A DNA stretch of 64,000 nucleotides from BOG-908 sp965198825. Its GTDB lineage: Bacteria > Pseudomonadota > Alphaproteobacteria > Acetobacterales > Acetobacteraceae. The notes under the pieces are model-generated. The model saw nothing but the letters and a program-made list of their open reading frames with translations. It was not told the origin of the DNA and made no database searches. How positions within the stretch are numbered: position 1 is the stretch's first letter; each line of letters opens with the position of its first letter. The stretch covers positions 1,364,001 through 1,428,000 of the forward strand of contig CBDAQB010000003.1 in assembly GCA_965198825.1 (NCBI GenBank). Reading direction: 5' to 3'. Positions 24,949 through 32,292 of this stretch are shown piece by piece. Made by a program: the position numbers and the translations under genes.

Positions 24949-26052
24949 CTAAGAGACCGCCTTAACCACCCGCCCAGGCTTCTCCTGCAGCAGCCCATGC
25001 GTCCGCAAATGATGCCGGAACTGATAATAAGTCAGCCCCAGCCGCCGAGCCGCCTCAGCCTGGTTGAACCGGCAAGCCTCCAAAGCCGCCTGCAACAACT
25101 TCTCCGCATAAGCCCGGGTCAGCCCCTCGAAATCCACCTCGCCCGCCATGTCAGGCACCGCCTCAGCCAGGGCAGCAGGCCGGACCACCTCAGCCGAAGC
25201 CAAAGCCAAAGCCGAACCACCCCCGGAAGCCCGAGCCTCCACCGGCTCCCGCAACGGCGCATGAGGCGAAGCGAACGGATCCAGCAGGATAGACGCCAGC
25301 TTCCGCCCATTATCCGCCGCGCGATAAACACTCCGCTCCACCACATTGCGGAGCTCGCGCACATTCCCCGGCCAGTCATGCCGGCGCAGCGCATCCATCG
25401 CGCTCTCTGCGAACCCAGGAAAAACCGCCCGCCCCATCTCCGAACACATGCGCGTCGCGAAATGCTCCGCGAGAACCGCAATATCGTCCCGGCGCGACCG
25501 CAAGGGCGGCACCGTAATCACGTCGAACGCCAGCCGGTCCAGCAAATCCGCCCTGAACTTCCCCGCCGCCGCCAGCGCCGGCAAATGCACGTTCGTCGCC
25601 GCCACCACCCGCACATCGACATGGATGGCCTCTCCGCCACCCACCCGCTCGAACGTCCCATACTCGATGATACGCAGCAGCTTCTCCTGCACCGCCGCCG
25701 ACGCCGTGGCGATCTCGTCCAGAAAGATCGTGCCACGATCGGCAAGTTCGAAACGCCCGGGTCGACGTCTCTGCGCCCCCGTGAACGCCCCCGCCTCATG
25801 CCCGAACAACTCCGAATCGAGCAAAGCATCGGGCAAGGCCGCGCAGTTCAGCTTGATGAAAGGCGCGCTCCACCGCGGCGACAGCAGCGCCAGCCGCCCC
25901 GCCACCAGCTCCTTCCCCGTGCCCCGCTCTCCGATCACCAGCACCGGCCTGTTCAAAGGCGCCGCCGCCGACACATGCGCCAGCATATCGAGGAAAGGCG
26001 GCGCCGACCCGATCGGCGTCGGCAGTTCAGAGGGGTTAGCCAATCGCGCCAT
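24949..26052 (-). CDS. pspF: Sigma-54 activator PspF (phage-shock operon)
   Basis: A 367-aa enhancer-binding protein without a receiver domain, as expected for PspF. The AAA+ domain has Walker A GERGTGKELV, the sigma-54 contact loop GAFTGA, Walker B FLDEIATA, and an R-rich sensor region with HDWPGNVRELRNVVERS. A Fis-type C-terminal HTH (CRFNQAEAARRLGLTYYQFR) follows a linker. The frame is open to 26184, but the ATG at 26050-26052 (MARLANPSELPTPIGSAPPF) gives the usual N-terminus. It is divergent from the psp operon, whose sigma-54 promoter lies 116 nt away. Confidence 0.95.
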   Translation of the reverse strand: MARLANPSELPTPIGSAPPFLDMLAHVSAAAPLNRPVLVIGERGTGKELVAGRLALLSPRWSAPFIKLNCAALPDALLDSELFGHEAGAFTGAQRRRPGRFELADRGTIFLDEIATASAAVQEKLLRIIEYGTFERVGGGEAIHVDVRVVAATNVHLPALAAAGKFRADLLDRLAFDVITVPPLRSRRDDIAVLAEHFATRMCSEMGRAVFPGFAESAMDALRRHDWPGNVRELRNVVERSVYRAADNGRKLASILLDPFASPHAPLREPVEARASGGGSALALASAEVVRPAALAEAVPDMAGEVDFEGLTRAYAEKLLQAALEACRFNQAEAARRLGLTYYQFRHHLRTHGLLQEKPGRVVKAVS

Positions 26053-26066
26053 AGGGTGGTCTTTCC

Positions 26067-26081
26067 TGCCAAATCCTGGCA
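26067..26081. promoter_or_regulatory. Candidate PspF upstream activating site
   Basis: A perfect short palindrome, TGCCA-aatcc-TGGCA, about 120 bp before the expected start of psp transcription and 15 bp from the pspF start codon. The position suits both activation of the psp operon and autorepression of pspF. Binding is inferred. Confidence 0.5.
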
Positions 26082-26167
26082 AAAACCTTTTAAGACCCGC
26101 CACCCCCGACTGGCAAGCGCAATAAATTCCCCAGCGATAACAACGCCATGCCCTAACTCTCTCGCTC

Positions 26168-26183
26168 TGGCACGCCGCCTGCA
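26168..26183 (+). promoter_or_regulatory. Sigma-54 promoter of the psp operon
   Basis: TGGCACGCCGCCTGCA matches the -24/-12 consensus TGGCAC-N5-TTGCA with exact spacing of the GG and GC pairs; only one T of the -12 box differs. It lies 57 nt upstream of the 70-aa gene's ATG and fits the adjacent sigma-54 activator PspF. Confidence 0.85.
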
Positions 26184-26239
26184 ATCACCCTGTCAGACCG
26201 GACGCCGACCCCCGGCGCCATCAGACAGGAGACACCGCC

Positions 26240-26452
26240 ATGACCAGCTTCGCCATCAACGCCAACGTCCACAGCTTCCCCGCCTTCGTGAACCTGAACC
26301 GCGCCCCGCGCCGCTCCTTCGCGGCCCGCCTCGCCGACCTCCAGGCCCGCGCAGAGAACGCCGAGCTCACCCATACCGGCAGCGTCGCCCTCCGCGTCGC
26401 CCTCGCCGCCGCCCCGGTGACCGCTCTGGCCTGGCTGTTCGTCGCCGTCTAA
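26240..26452 (+). CDS. 70-aa small membrane protein, first gene of the psp operon
   Basis: A small protein with a strong ribosome-binding site (AGGAG, 7 nt upstream of the ATG). It has a basic N-terminal half (NRAPRRSFAARLADLQARAE) and one C-terminal hydrophobic segment (VALAAAPVTALAWLFVAV) ending at the last residue. It is not PspB, which has an N-terminal membrane helix and a C-terminal coiled coil. Its place between the sigma-54 promoter and pspA suggests a membrane-stress role. I do not recognise the family. Confidence 0.75.
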   Translation: MTSFAINANVHSFPAFVNLNRAPRRSFAARLADLQARAENAELTHTGSVALRVALAAAPVTALAWLFVAV

Positions 26453-26483
26453 CATCCTCAACCAGACACAGGGATTTGCCGCC

Positions 26484-27185
26484 ATGGGCATGTTTTCGCG
26501 GCTCGCCGACATCGTAAACTCCAACCTGAACGCGATGCTCGCCAGCGCCGAGGATCCGGAAAAGATCATCCGGCTCATCATCCAGGAAATGGAGGACACG
26601 CTCGTCGAAGTGCGCTCCTCCGCCGTCCGCAGCATCGCCGAACGCCGCGAGCTCGAGCGCCGTGCCGAGTCCCTCCGCCGCGAGGAAGACGACTGGCAAT
26701 CCAAGGCCGAGCTCGCCATCACCCGCGGCCGCGAAGACCTCGCACGCGGCGCCCTCCTGGCACGCACCCACCGCGCCCAGGCCCGCGCCTCCATCGAGCA
26801 GCAGATCGCCGTCATCGTCGGCGCCCTCTCGCAACAGAACGAGGATATCGGCAAGCTGCAAACCAAGCTCGCCGACGCCAAATCCCGCGAGCAGAGCTAC
26901 GCCGCCCGACGCAACACTGCCAACAACCGCCTCAAGCTGCGCGAAAAGCTGCACGACGACCGCATCGGCGACGCCTTCTTCCGCTTCGAGCAAGCCGAAC
27001 GCGCCCTCGACCAGATGGAAGGCCGTGTCGAATCCTACGACCTCGGCCGCACCCCCGGCCGTTCACCCTCGCTAGAGGAAGAACTGGCAGGCTTGGAAGC
27101 GGACGCCAGCGTTAACGACGAACTTGCCGCCTTGAAAGCCCGGCTGGGTAACCGGACTGCTCCGCCTACTGAGGAGTCTAAGTAA
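26484..27185 (+). CDS. pspA: Phage shock protein A
   Basis: A 233-aa PspA/IM30-family coiled-coil protein that binds stressed inner membrane and holds PspF inactive when unstressed. The N-terminal amphipathic helix is MGMFSRLADIVNSNLNAML, followed by AEDPEKIIRLIIQEMEDTL and long charged helices (to about residue 185). The C-terminal tail is acidic (EEELAGLEADASVNDELAALK). It follows the 70-aa gene by 31 nt under the same sigma-54 promoter. Repeat element F begins at its stop codon. Confidence 0.96.
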   Translation: MGMFSRLADIVNSNLNAMLASAEDPEKIIRLIIQEMEDTLVEVRSSAVRSIAERRELERRAESLRREEDDWQSKAELAITRGREDLARGALLARTHRAQARASIEQQIAVIVGALSQQNEDIGKLQTKLADAKSREQSYAARRNTANNRLKLREKLHDDRIGDAFFRFEQAERALDQMEGRVESYDLGRTPGRSPSLEEELAGLEADASVNDELAALKARLGNRTAPPTEESK

Positions 27186-27314
27186 GCAAGCGGTTCTTTT
27201 TTGAAAAAAAGAACCAAAAAACTTCTACGAGTCTAGGCCGTGCCTTGCCTCTGACGCAGTGCAAACATCCGAAAGTTTTTTGCTTCTTTCTTTCAAAAAA
27301 GAAGGCCTTGCCTT
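27184..27314. repeat. Intergenic inverted-repeat element, full copy F
   Basis: Left arm GGTTCTTTTTTG/AAAAAAAGAACC, right arm GCTTCTTTCTTTC/AAAAAAGAAGGC. It touches the pspA stop codon and fills the pspA-pspC gap, so it sits inside what should be one operon. Confidence 0.9.
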
Positions 27315-27340
27315 AACTTCCCTTGAAAGGCCCAACTGTC

Positions 27341-27670
27341 ATGAGTGGTAGCTCACGTTACGGCGTCCCGGCCTTCGACCGCCCGCACCGCATGATCGCC
27401 GGCGTCTGCGCCGCCGGCGCCCAACTCGCCGGCGTCCCCGTCTGGATCGTCCGCGTCGTCGCCGTCATCGCGCTGATCCTTCACTTCGCCCTGGCAATGA
27501 TCATCTACTTCGCCGCCGCCTACATCTGGCGTAACAACATACGCGCCGCCCTCTCCATGCCGCGCTACGACGATTACCAGCCAGGCCGCCCCGGCGCCTG
27601 GACCCCCGGCACCTGGAACAGCGCCTTCGAGGACCGCGGCGCCGCCACGCGGGACCGGCGCATGGTGTGA
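27341..27670 (+). CDS. pspC: PspC-domain membrane protein
   Basis: A 109-aa protein with the PspC domain. It has an arginine/proline start (FDRPHRMIAGVCAAGAQLAG), then a membrane helix VWIVRVVAVIALILHFALAM continuing into IIYFAAAYIWRNN, and a short polar tail. PspC is the inner-membrane partner that relays stress to PspA. I prefer the ATG at 27341 to the TTG at 27323, because AAGG lies about 11 nt upstream. No pspB is visible in this cluster. Its stop overlaps the sulfotransferase start (GTGTGA). Confidence 0.88.
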   Translation: MSGSSRYGVPAFDRPHRMIAGVCAAGAQLAGVPVWIVRVVAVIALILHFALAMIIYFAAAYIWRNNIRAALSMPRYDDYQPGRPGAWTPGTWNSAFEDRGAATRDRRMV

Positions 27671-28596
27671 CAACCAGCGCGCCCACCACCGGGCGGCGGC
27701 CGCTGATCATGGTGCTCGGCATGCACCGCAGCGGCACGTCGCTCTGCGCCAACATGCTGGCCGCCATGGGCGTGGACATGGCCGAAGTCGCCGGCCCTTC
27801 GCCGGACAACCCACGCGGCCACTGGGAACGTCCCCGCATCAACGACCTGCATGACGAAATCTTCGCCATGCACGGCATCCGCTGGTCGGACCCGAGCCAC
27901 CACCTCGCCCTCCCGCCGAACTGGCACCACGAACCCGCCATACGCGGCATCCGCGCCAGGCTCGCCGCCTACCTCACCCCCTTGCTCCAAAACCCCAACC
28001 CGATCGGTTTTAAAGACCCAAGAACCGCCCGCGTCCTCCCCATGTGGGACCAGCTCCTCGATGAGCTGAACCTCGAACCCCGCTACGTCTTCTGCATCCG
28101 CGACCCCGCCCAGGTCGTCCGCTCCATCACCGCCCGCGACCACACCGCCCGATCCCACGCCGAATACCGCTGGCTCATCTACAACGCCCACGCCCTCCAC
28201 GGCGTAGGCACCCACCCCGTCTGCATCATCCCCTACACCGACTGGTTCACCGCCCCGCTGGCCACCGCCCGCCGCCTCGCCCACTGGATCGGCGCCACCC
28301 CCGACGACGCCACCCTGCAAAAAATCGCAGCCGCCACCATCGACACCGACCTCCGCCACGACATTGGCGCCGAGCCCGCCGGTCCCGCCGCGCAGAAACT
28401 CTTCACCGAAATCCTCAACGCCTCCACCGCCAACACGCAATCCCCAACCCTGCTGACCCTGGCCGCCGATTTCCTCTCCTTCGAACGCGCCATCACCCCG
28501 CTCCTCCGCGAAGCCGTCATCCTAAAAGCCAGCGTAATCGAGCAAAACCGAGTAATCGCAGACCTAGAAACCGCCCTAAAAACCGCGCGCAAATAG
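27667..28596 (+). CDS. Sulfotransferase-family protein
   Basis: A 309-aa protein. The N-terminal P-loop-like LGMHRSGTSLCANML is the 5'-phosphosulphate binding motif of PAPS-dependent sulfotransferases. YVFCIRDPAQVVRS with its Arg/Ser pair is the 3'-phosphate binding region. It starts at a GTG overlapping the pspC stop (GTGTGA), so it is translationally coupled to the psp operon, which is unexpected. A possible substrate is a cell-surface glycan or lipid. The C-terminal helix (IEQNRVIADLETALKTAR) looks like a coiled coil. Confidence 0.85.
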   Translation: MTTSAPTTGRRPLIMVLGMHRSGTSLCANMLAAMGVDMAEVAGPSPDNPRGHWERPRINDLHDEIFAMHGIRWSDPSHHLALPPNWHHEPAIRGIRARLAAYLTPLLQNPNPIGFKDPRTARVLPMWDQLLDELNLEPRYVFCIRDPAQVVRSITARDHTARSHAEYRWLIYNAHALHGVGTHPVCIIPYTDWFTAPLATARRLAHWIGATPDDATLQKIAAATIDTDLRHDIGAEPAGPAAQKLFTEILNASTANTQSPTLLTLAADFLSFERAITPLLREAVILKASVIEQNRVIADLETALKTARK

Positions 28597-28623
28597 AGCC
28601 AGGCAAAGCCGCACCGTGGGGCA

Positions 28624-28659
28624 GGTTTAAACTCACCCATCGGTGGGTGGGTTTAAACC
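28624..28659. terminator. Hairpin with an 18-bp palindrome after the sulfotransferase gene
   Basis: GGTTTAAACTCACCCA pairs with TGGGTGGGTTTAAACC through one G-U; the loop is TCGG. The right half overlaps a perfect 18-bp palindrome, GGTGGGTTTAAACCCACC (28646-28663). It may terminate the psp-sulfotransferase transcript, or be a dispersed palindromic repeat. Confidence 0.6.
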
Positions 28660-28811
28660 CACCATTCCCGAGCACAACGCGCCATCAAAAAAGCCCACCC
28701 CCAAACCCCTGCTCAACACCCAAAAGTCCAAACCCCGCCCCATCCCCCAAACCGTGCGTCCACACGCCCGCCCAGCCCGCCACCAACCGCCCCGCCCCGC
28801 AACCCACCGCC

Positions 28812-29185
28812 ATGCGCCCCATCACAACCAAGCCGCCGGTCTGCGACGAAACCACCCACGCCACCGCCCGCATGATGACCGCCCCGTCCAACCGCAACGA
28901 CCTCCCCTCCTTAAGCACCCGAAGCCGCCCGCCTCATCGGCAACATCCCAGCCGGCAACACCTCCCTCTACGATCCCCTGCACGCCGGCGCCCCATCCTC
29001 CTCGACGCCTCCCCCACCCGCGCCCTGACCCCGGCCGCCACCCCGACCCCAGACTCCGCAGCACCCCGATCGCCCCCGGCTCCTTGACGCTCATCCGCCC
29101 CGACGCCTGCCTCGCCTGGCGCGGCGACCCCGGCAGTACGGACGATTTCGAGGAAGCCCTGCACCGCAGGTTTGGGCGCGCTTGA
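28812..29185 (+). pseudogene. Decayed 3' end of an FAD-dependent aromatic monooxygenase
   Basis: No single frame gives a normal protein; the long frames are proline-rich nonsense. The last stretch reads GSLTLIRPDACLAWRGDP and then DDFEEALHRRFGRA before a stop at 29185. This matches the C-terminus of the PheA/TfdB/MhpA-type flavin monooxygenases. A piece upstream in another frame (THATARMMTAPSNRNDL) resembles the helix that precedes that region. It therefore looks like a frameshifted remnant lacking the whole FAD domain. A partial inverted-repeat element begins exactly at its stop codon, as it does after intact genes. Confidence 0.4.
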
Positions 29186-29239
29186 GGCAAGGCAAGGACC
29201 TTCTTTTTCTGAAGAAAAAGAAGCAAAAAGACTTTACAC
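29186..29239. repeat. Inverted-repeat element, partial copy G (one arm)
   Basis: Only the left arm is present: GGACCTTCTTTTTCTG, then AAGAAAAAGAAGC, then AAAAAGACTTT. It starts at the stop codon of the monooxygenase remnant. The following 500 bases to 29763 hold no convincing gene. Confidence 0.8.
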
Positions 29240-29307
29240 ATCCGCAATAGCCGGCTTCCGCCGAAGGAGTTGCGCGGCGCTGCATGGGTACCGACCAGCG
29301 AGCAGGC

Positions 29308-29442
29308 TGCAATGCTCTTTGGAATTGCACCATAATATCCGCAACTGAGCACACCGAAATGCTAAAGTCGCAGGGGTATTGCGAAAAAGCTTAGAGCTTC
29401 ACGAGCCGGCCTGCAACGGTGCAGTGCCAAAGACCATTGCAC
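29308..29442. repeat. GCAATGC-type hairpin repeats on the left side of the PIN/AAA island
   Basis: Two degenerate copies: TGCAATGCTCTTTGG followed by AATTGCACC at 29308-29331, and GGTGCAGTGCCAAAG followed by ACCATTGCAC at 29418-29442. The clean version is at 58133-58158. The rest of 29240-29763 is without a recognisable gene. Confidence 0.65.
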
Positions 29443-29763
29443 TTCACTTGCTAACTCGACCGCCCCACAGCATCGACGAGTGTTAGGCTTCCGCCTCATT
29501 AACAGACGATGGTTGCGCTCAGTCAGCCTCCGACTTGCCCGGCCGAAAAGTTTCACCTGCAATGGGCCGCTACCGCTGCCCGGGCGAAAGGTATAGGTGC
29601 CTAGAAACGCCGAGAATTTGCGCCTAGGGAGTGAAGATGCGGTGCGAGGACCGATATTGCTTTGACGTTCTCCGGAGGGATTGGCAGCCCACTCTGAAGC
29701 CGTCACATTGCGCTCAGAACCGCTCACCCCGTGAGAGGGCACCAAGGACGAGGAACCGACCAG

Positions 29764-30225
29764 ATGGCCACCGACAGCGCTCCCCAGCTTACGGTGTCGC
29801 TCTGGAGAGATTTTCGGCCGGAGCGGACGCTTGCCTACAAGCCAAGCGGCGCCGCAGACGCGAAGTTTATTCAACGAGATGACAACCTACAAGAAGAGGT
29901 CTTTGCTTGGCAGGTGGGAGACGGCGTCATCAATGGGATCGTAGACGACGAGCTGCGGGCGGAAATTTCCGCTTCTCTCACCGAAGACTTTTCTCCTGCG
30001 CTAGCGCCGTCAGCTCGCCCGTGCAGCAAGCTAGTTAAGTTCTTTGAAGTGGCGGAGAAAGCAATAGAATCGGGAAAAGCAGAATGGTCCAATAGCGAGG
30101 ATGGTGCCTTCGATGACGCACCTGAACCGTATCGCGTGAACGTGCTACTGGCTTTTTATAACCAAATGCGCTGGCTGCACGAGATGTTCAAGGATGAGCC
30201 CGGCGTATCGGTCTCGGTGCGATGA
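29764..30225 (+). CDS. 153-aa acidic protein, first gene of the PIN/AAA cassette
   Basis: I do not recognise this protein. It starts at an ATG with GAGG about 12 nt upstream. It is acidic and soluble, with no membrane segment. A beta-rich start (QLTVSLWRDFRPERTLAYKP) is followed by helices (KLVKFFEVAEKAIESGKAE, RVNVLLAFYNQMRWLHEMF). Its last codons overlap the ATG of the PIN gene by 4 nt (ATGA), so the two products are probably made together. Base composition is visibly less GC-rich than in the housekeeping genes on either side. It could be a regulator, antitoxin-like inhibitor or structural partner of the PIN protein. Confidence 0.8.
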   Translation: MATDSAPQLTVSLWRDFRPERTLAYKPSGAADAKFIQRDDNLQEEVFAWQVGDGVINGIVDDELRAEISASLTEDFSPALAPSARPCSKLVKFFEVAEKAIESGKAEWSNSEDGAFDDAPEPYRVNVLLAFYNQMRWLHEMFKDEPGVSVSVR

Positions 30226-32291
30226 CTGCTTTTGTACTCTCGAACCCACGAGAAGCAGAGGAACTCATAGCACGTCTGTTTCAAAAGGATCGGAAAGCTG
30301 TTCTGCGGACCCGAGAAGATATGGCGTTCAAGCAAAACGAATGGTTTAACTTCGGCGAAGTTACCTTGTTTCCGACCCCGGAAGACACAAAAGATCTAGC
30401 GCCGGAAAAGAGGATCACGCTTGCTGTGAAGCGCGGTCAATATGAGTGGGCGCTCCCATCTGTTGATGTCGCAAAAGCATCATTAGAAAAGATTATACTC
30501 GGCCCGCCTTTAGACACAGCGGCCTCGGATAAAGTCAGACGGGAGAGCAAGGTTCGACGATCTCTAGATGGCATGGCGTGCATAGCCGCTCGGCTCGGTC
30601 TGATCCAACCTAGGTTCGACTCTCACGCACTTGGGCTCATGCCCTACCGCCGCCCCGTTTCTATTGTGGCTGACACTTCTGGAATAGCCCAAGGCGGGCT
30701 GGATTTCGTCGCTCGTTTCTTATGCCCGGTTGCAAGGACAAAGGTTCCTGCGATTGCGCAGATGGAAATAGTCAATTTTTCTTATAGATTTCTCAGCAAC
30801 AGCCGGAGCGGCGACGTCAAAGGCTTGGATCTTCTGATCGACCACATGCTTAGCCAAGGCGCCCAACGGGCTCTGTTGAGGCTCGAGCTTCACTCAGATA
30901 TAGAAATAGAGCGGACCTTCCTACTTGGTGATCCGTTGCGAAGCGCTTTTGCGAAAGATGGTGATCATGACATAAGATCCTTAAATCTTAGCACTGACGT
31001 TCCGTCATACGCTGATCGGATGATTGTTGAAGCGGCTCGACATCATCAGATGCAAGGCGGCCCGGGCGATCAAGTTCACCTTCTTACAAGCGACCATGGG
31101 CTGGCTAAGATGGCTCTATCAGAGGGTGTAAGCCCGCTCTACTTCCGCGCGGTCGATGGCACTCAGCTCTTTGGACGCAGACTCACGGGAGCTAATCTCC
31201 ATCCGTTTGGCGGTCGTCTGCAGTTTACATCGGCATCGCTGTTGCTCTGGGAATGCGCGGCTTCATTCGGAAGAGCAAAATTGGAAACGTTGGACGGTGC
31301 ACAGTCGATAGAGGTTGTCGCATTCGGCAAAGACTTTACCTGGTCCCCGTATCATTCTCGTGGGGATCTCTTGTGGATGAACGGCAGTAGCATCGAGCCT
31401 TGGAGCGTCGTCACGTCGGAATCCTCGTCTGCTCACGTGCCACTGTCCGGAAACACAAAGAAAAACGCAAAAGGCTTTGAAGTTAGGAAATCAGCCGGTG
31501 TCAAAGTTCGTGAGCAAAACGTAAACAAAGGCTGGTATAGCTTCAAAGTTAAACTCCTCTTCAAGCTTATAGAAGAGTTGGAAGATCAACAAACGCTGGA
31601 GGAGCGCGAAGTTCTAGCGATATTAGGTACGCAAGCGAAATCGGGAGCCGAGGAATATCGTCGCTTTTTAAGTTCTGGTAACCTCATTCCAGCACGATCG
31701 TGGACCAGCACTCCCGAGTTGCAAAAACTCGCTATTGCGTTGCGTCAGGAAGACATTCTCGCTGCTCGATCTGCATTCCAAAAAATTCCCTCAATGAAAA
31801 ACTTTTTCGAGGCGCTTAATGCGATTGGGGTTGGGCGCATCTGGAGCCGGTCCACGATCAGCAGAGGTGTTCAGGCCTACATGACTCTGGGCGAGGTGCT
31901 TCTACTAGGCGCCACAGTCTCGAAGGTGGGCTATTTTTCTACGCCGACTCACCCGTCCCCGCGTGAATTCGCGCCGGTCGCATTGGCAGCCTTTAAGACT
32001 TTGGATAAGGGAGACGGTTTAATTTCGACCGGCGCTTGGCTTGAAGAAATGATTATGAAGTATGGCATCCATCCAGAGATCTCGCGAATTTTACTGAAAG
32101 ACGCGAGCGCCAACGGCCTGCTGCGAAGATCGACTGAAGGGTCGACCACCGACATGCGACACGACGACCATAAAGTGTCTGTGTTGCGCGTAAAGAGTGG
32201 ACGCCCCTCCGTAGAGGATGTGCACCTGTACCGAGGCGATTATCTCATTCCAGGAAAGTCTAGCAGTAGCTTGAGAATCGGGGTTCCTTAA
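30222..32291 (+). CDS. 689-aa protein with an internal PIN-type nuclease domain
   Basis: The N-terminal 140 residues are unassigned. Residues about 146-312 have the PIN nuclease layout with all four acidic positions: Asp151 in SIVADTSGI, Glu182 in IAQMEIVNF, Asp265 in SYADRMIVEAARHH, and Asp291 in VHLLTSDHGLAKMA. About 370 further residues follow, partly beta-rich, then helical (KVKLLFKLIEELEDQQTLEE), and ending in a region with winged-helix character. PIN domains cut RNA, often tRNA or mRNA. The gene is far larger than VapC-type toxins. It is sandwiched between the 153-aa gene (4-nt overlap) and the AAA ATPase (1-nt gap). Composition suggests transfer. The function is unknown; defence or growth control is my inference. 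Confidence 0.85.
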   Translation: MTAFVLSNPREAEELIARLFQKDRKAVLRTREDMAFKQNEWFNFGEVTLFPTPEDTKDLAPEKRITLAVKRGQYEWALPSVDVAKASLEKIILGPPLDTAASDKVRRESKVRRSLDGMACIAARLGLIQPRFDSHALGLMPYRRPVSIVADTSGIAQGGLDFVARFLCPVARTKVPAIAQMEIVNFSYRFLSNSRSGDVKGLDLLIDHMLSQGAQRALLRLELHSDIEIERTFLLGDPLRSAFAKDGDHDIRSLNLSTDVPSYADRMIVEAARHHQMQGGPGDQVHLLTSDHGLAKMALSEGVSPLYFRAVDGTQLFGRRLTGANLHPFGGRLQFTSASLLLWECAASFGRAKLETLDGAQSIEVVAFGKDFTWSPYHSRGDLLWMNGSSIEPWSVVTSESSSAHVPLSGNTKKNAKGFEVRKSAGVKVREQNVNKGWYSFKVKLLFKLIEELEDQQTLEEREVLAILGTQAKSGAEEYRRFLSSGNLIPARSWTSTPELQKLAIALRQEDILAARSAFQKIPSMKNFFEALNAIGVGRIWSRSTISRGVQAYMTLGEVLLLGATVSKVGYFSTPTHPSPREFAPVALAAFKTLDKGDGLISTGAWLEEMIMKYGIHPEISRILLKDASANGLLRRSTEGSTTDMRHDDHKVSVLRVKSGRPSVEDVHLYRGDYLIPGKSSSSLRIGVP

Positions 32292-32292
32292 A

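Noticed and set aside
28643..29185. 180-aa proline/histidine-rich frame
   Set aside because: Composition is that of GC-rich out-of-frame sequence. Only the last part matches a real family, so it is listed as a pseudogene.
29362..29874. 170-aa minus-strand frame left of the PIN/AAA island
   Set aside because: It overlaps the start of the real 153-aa gene, covers the repeat copies, and has no recognisable motif or ribosome-binding site.
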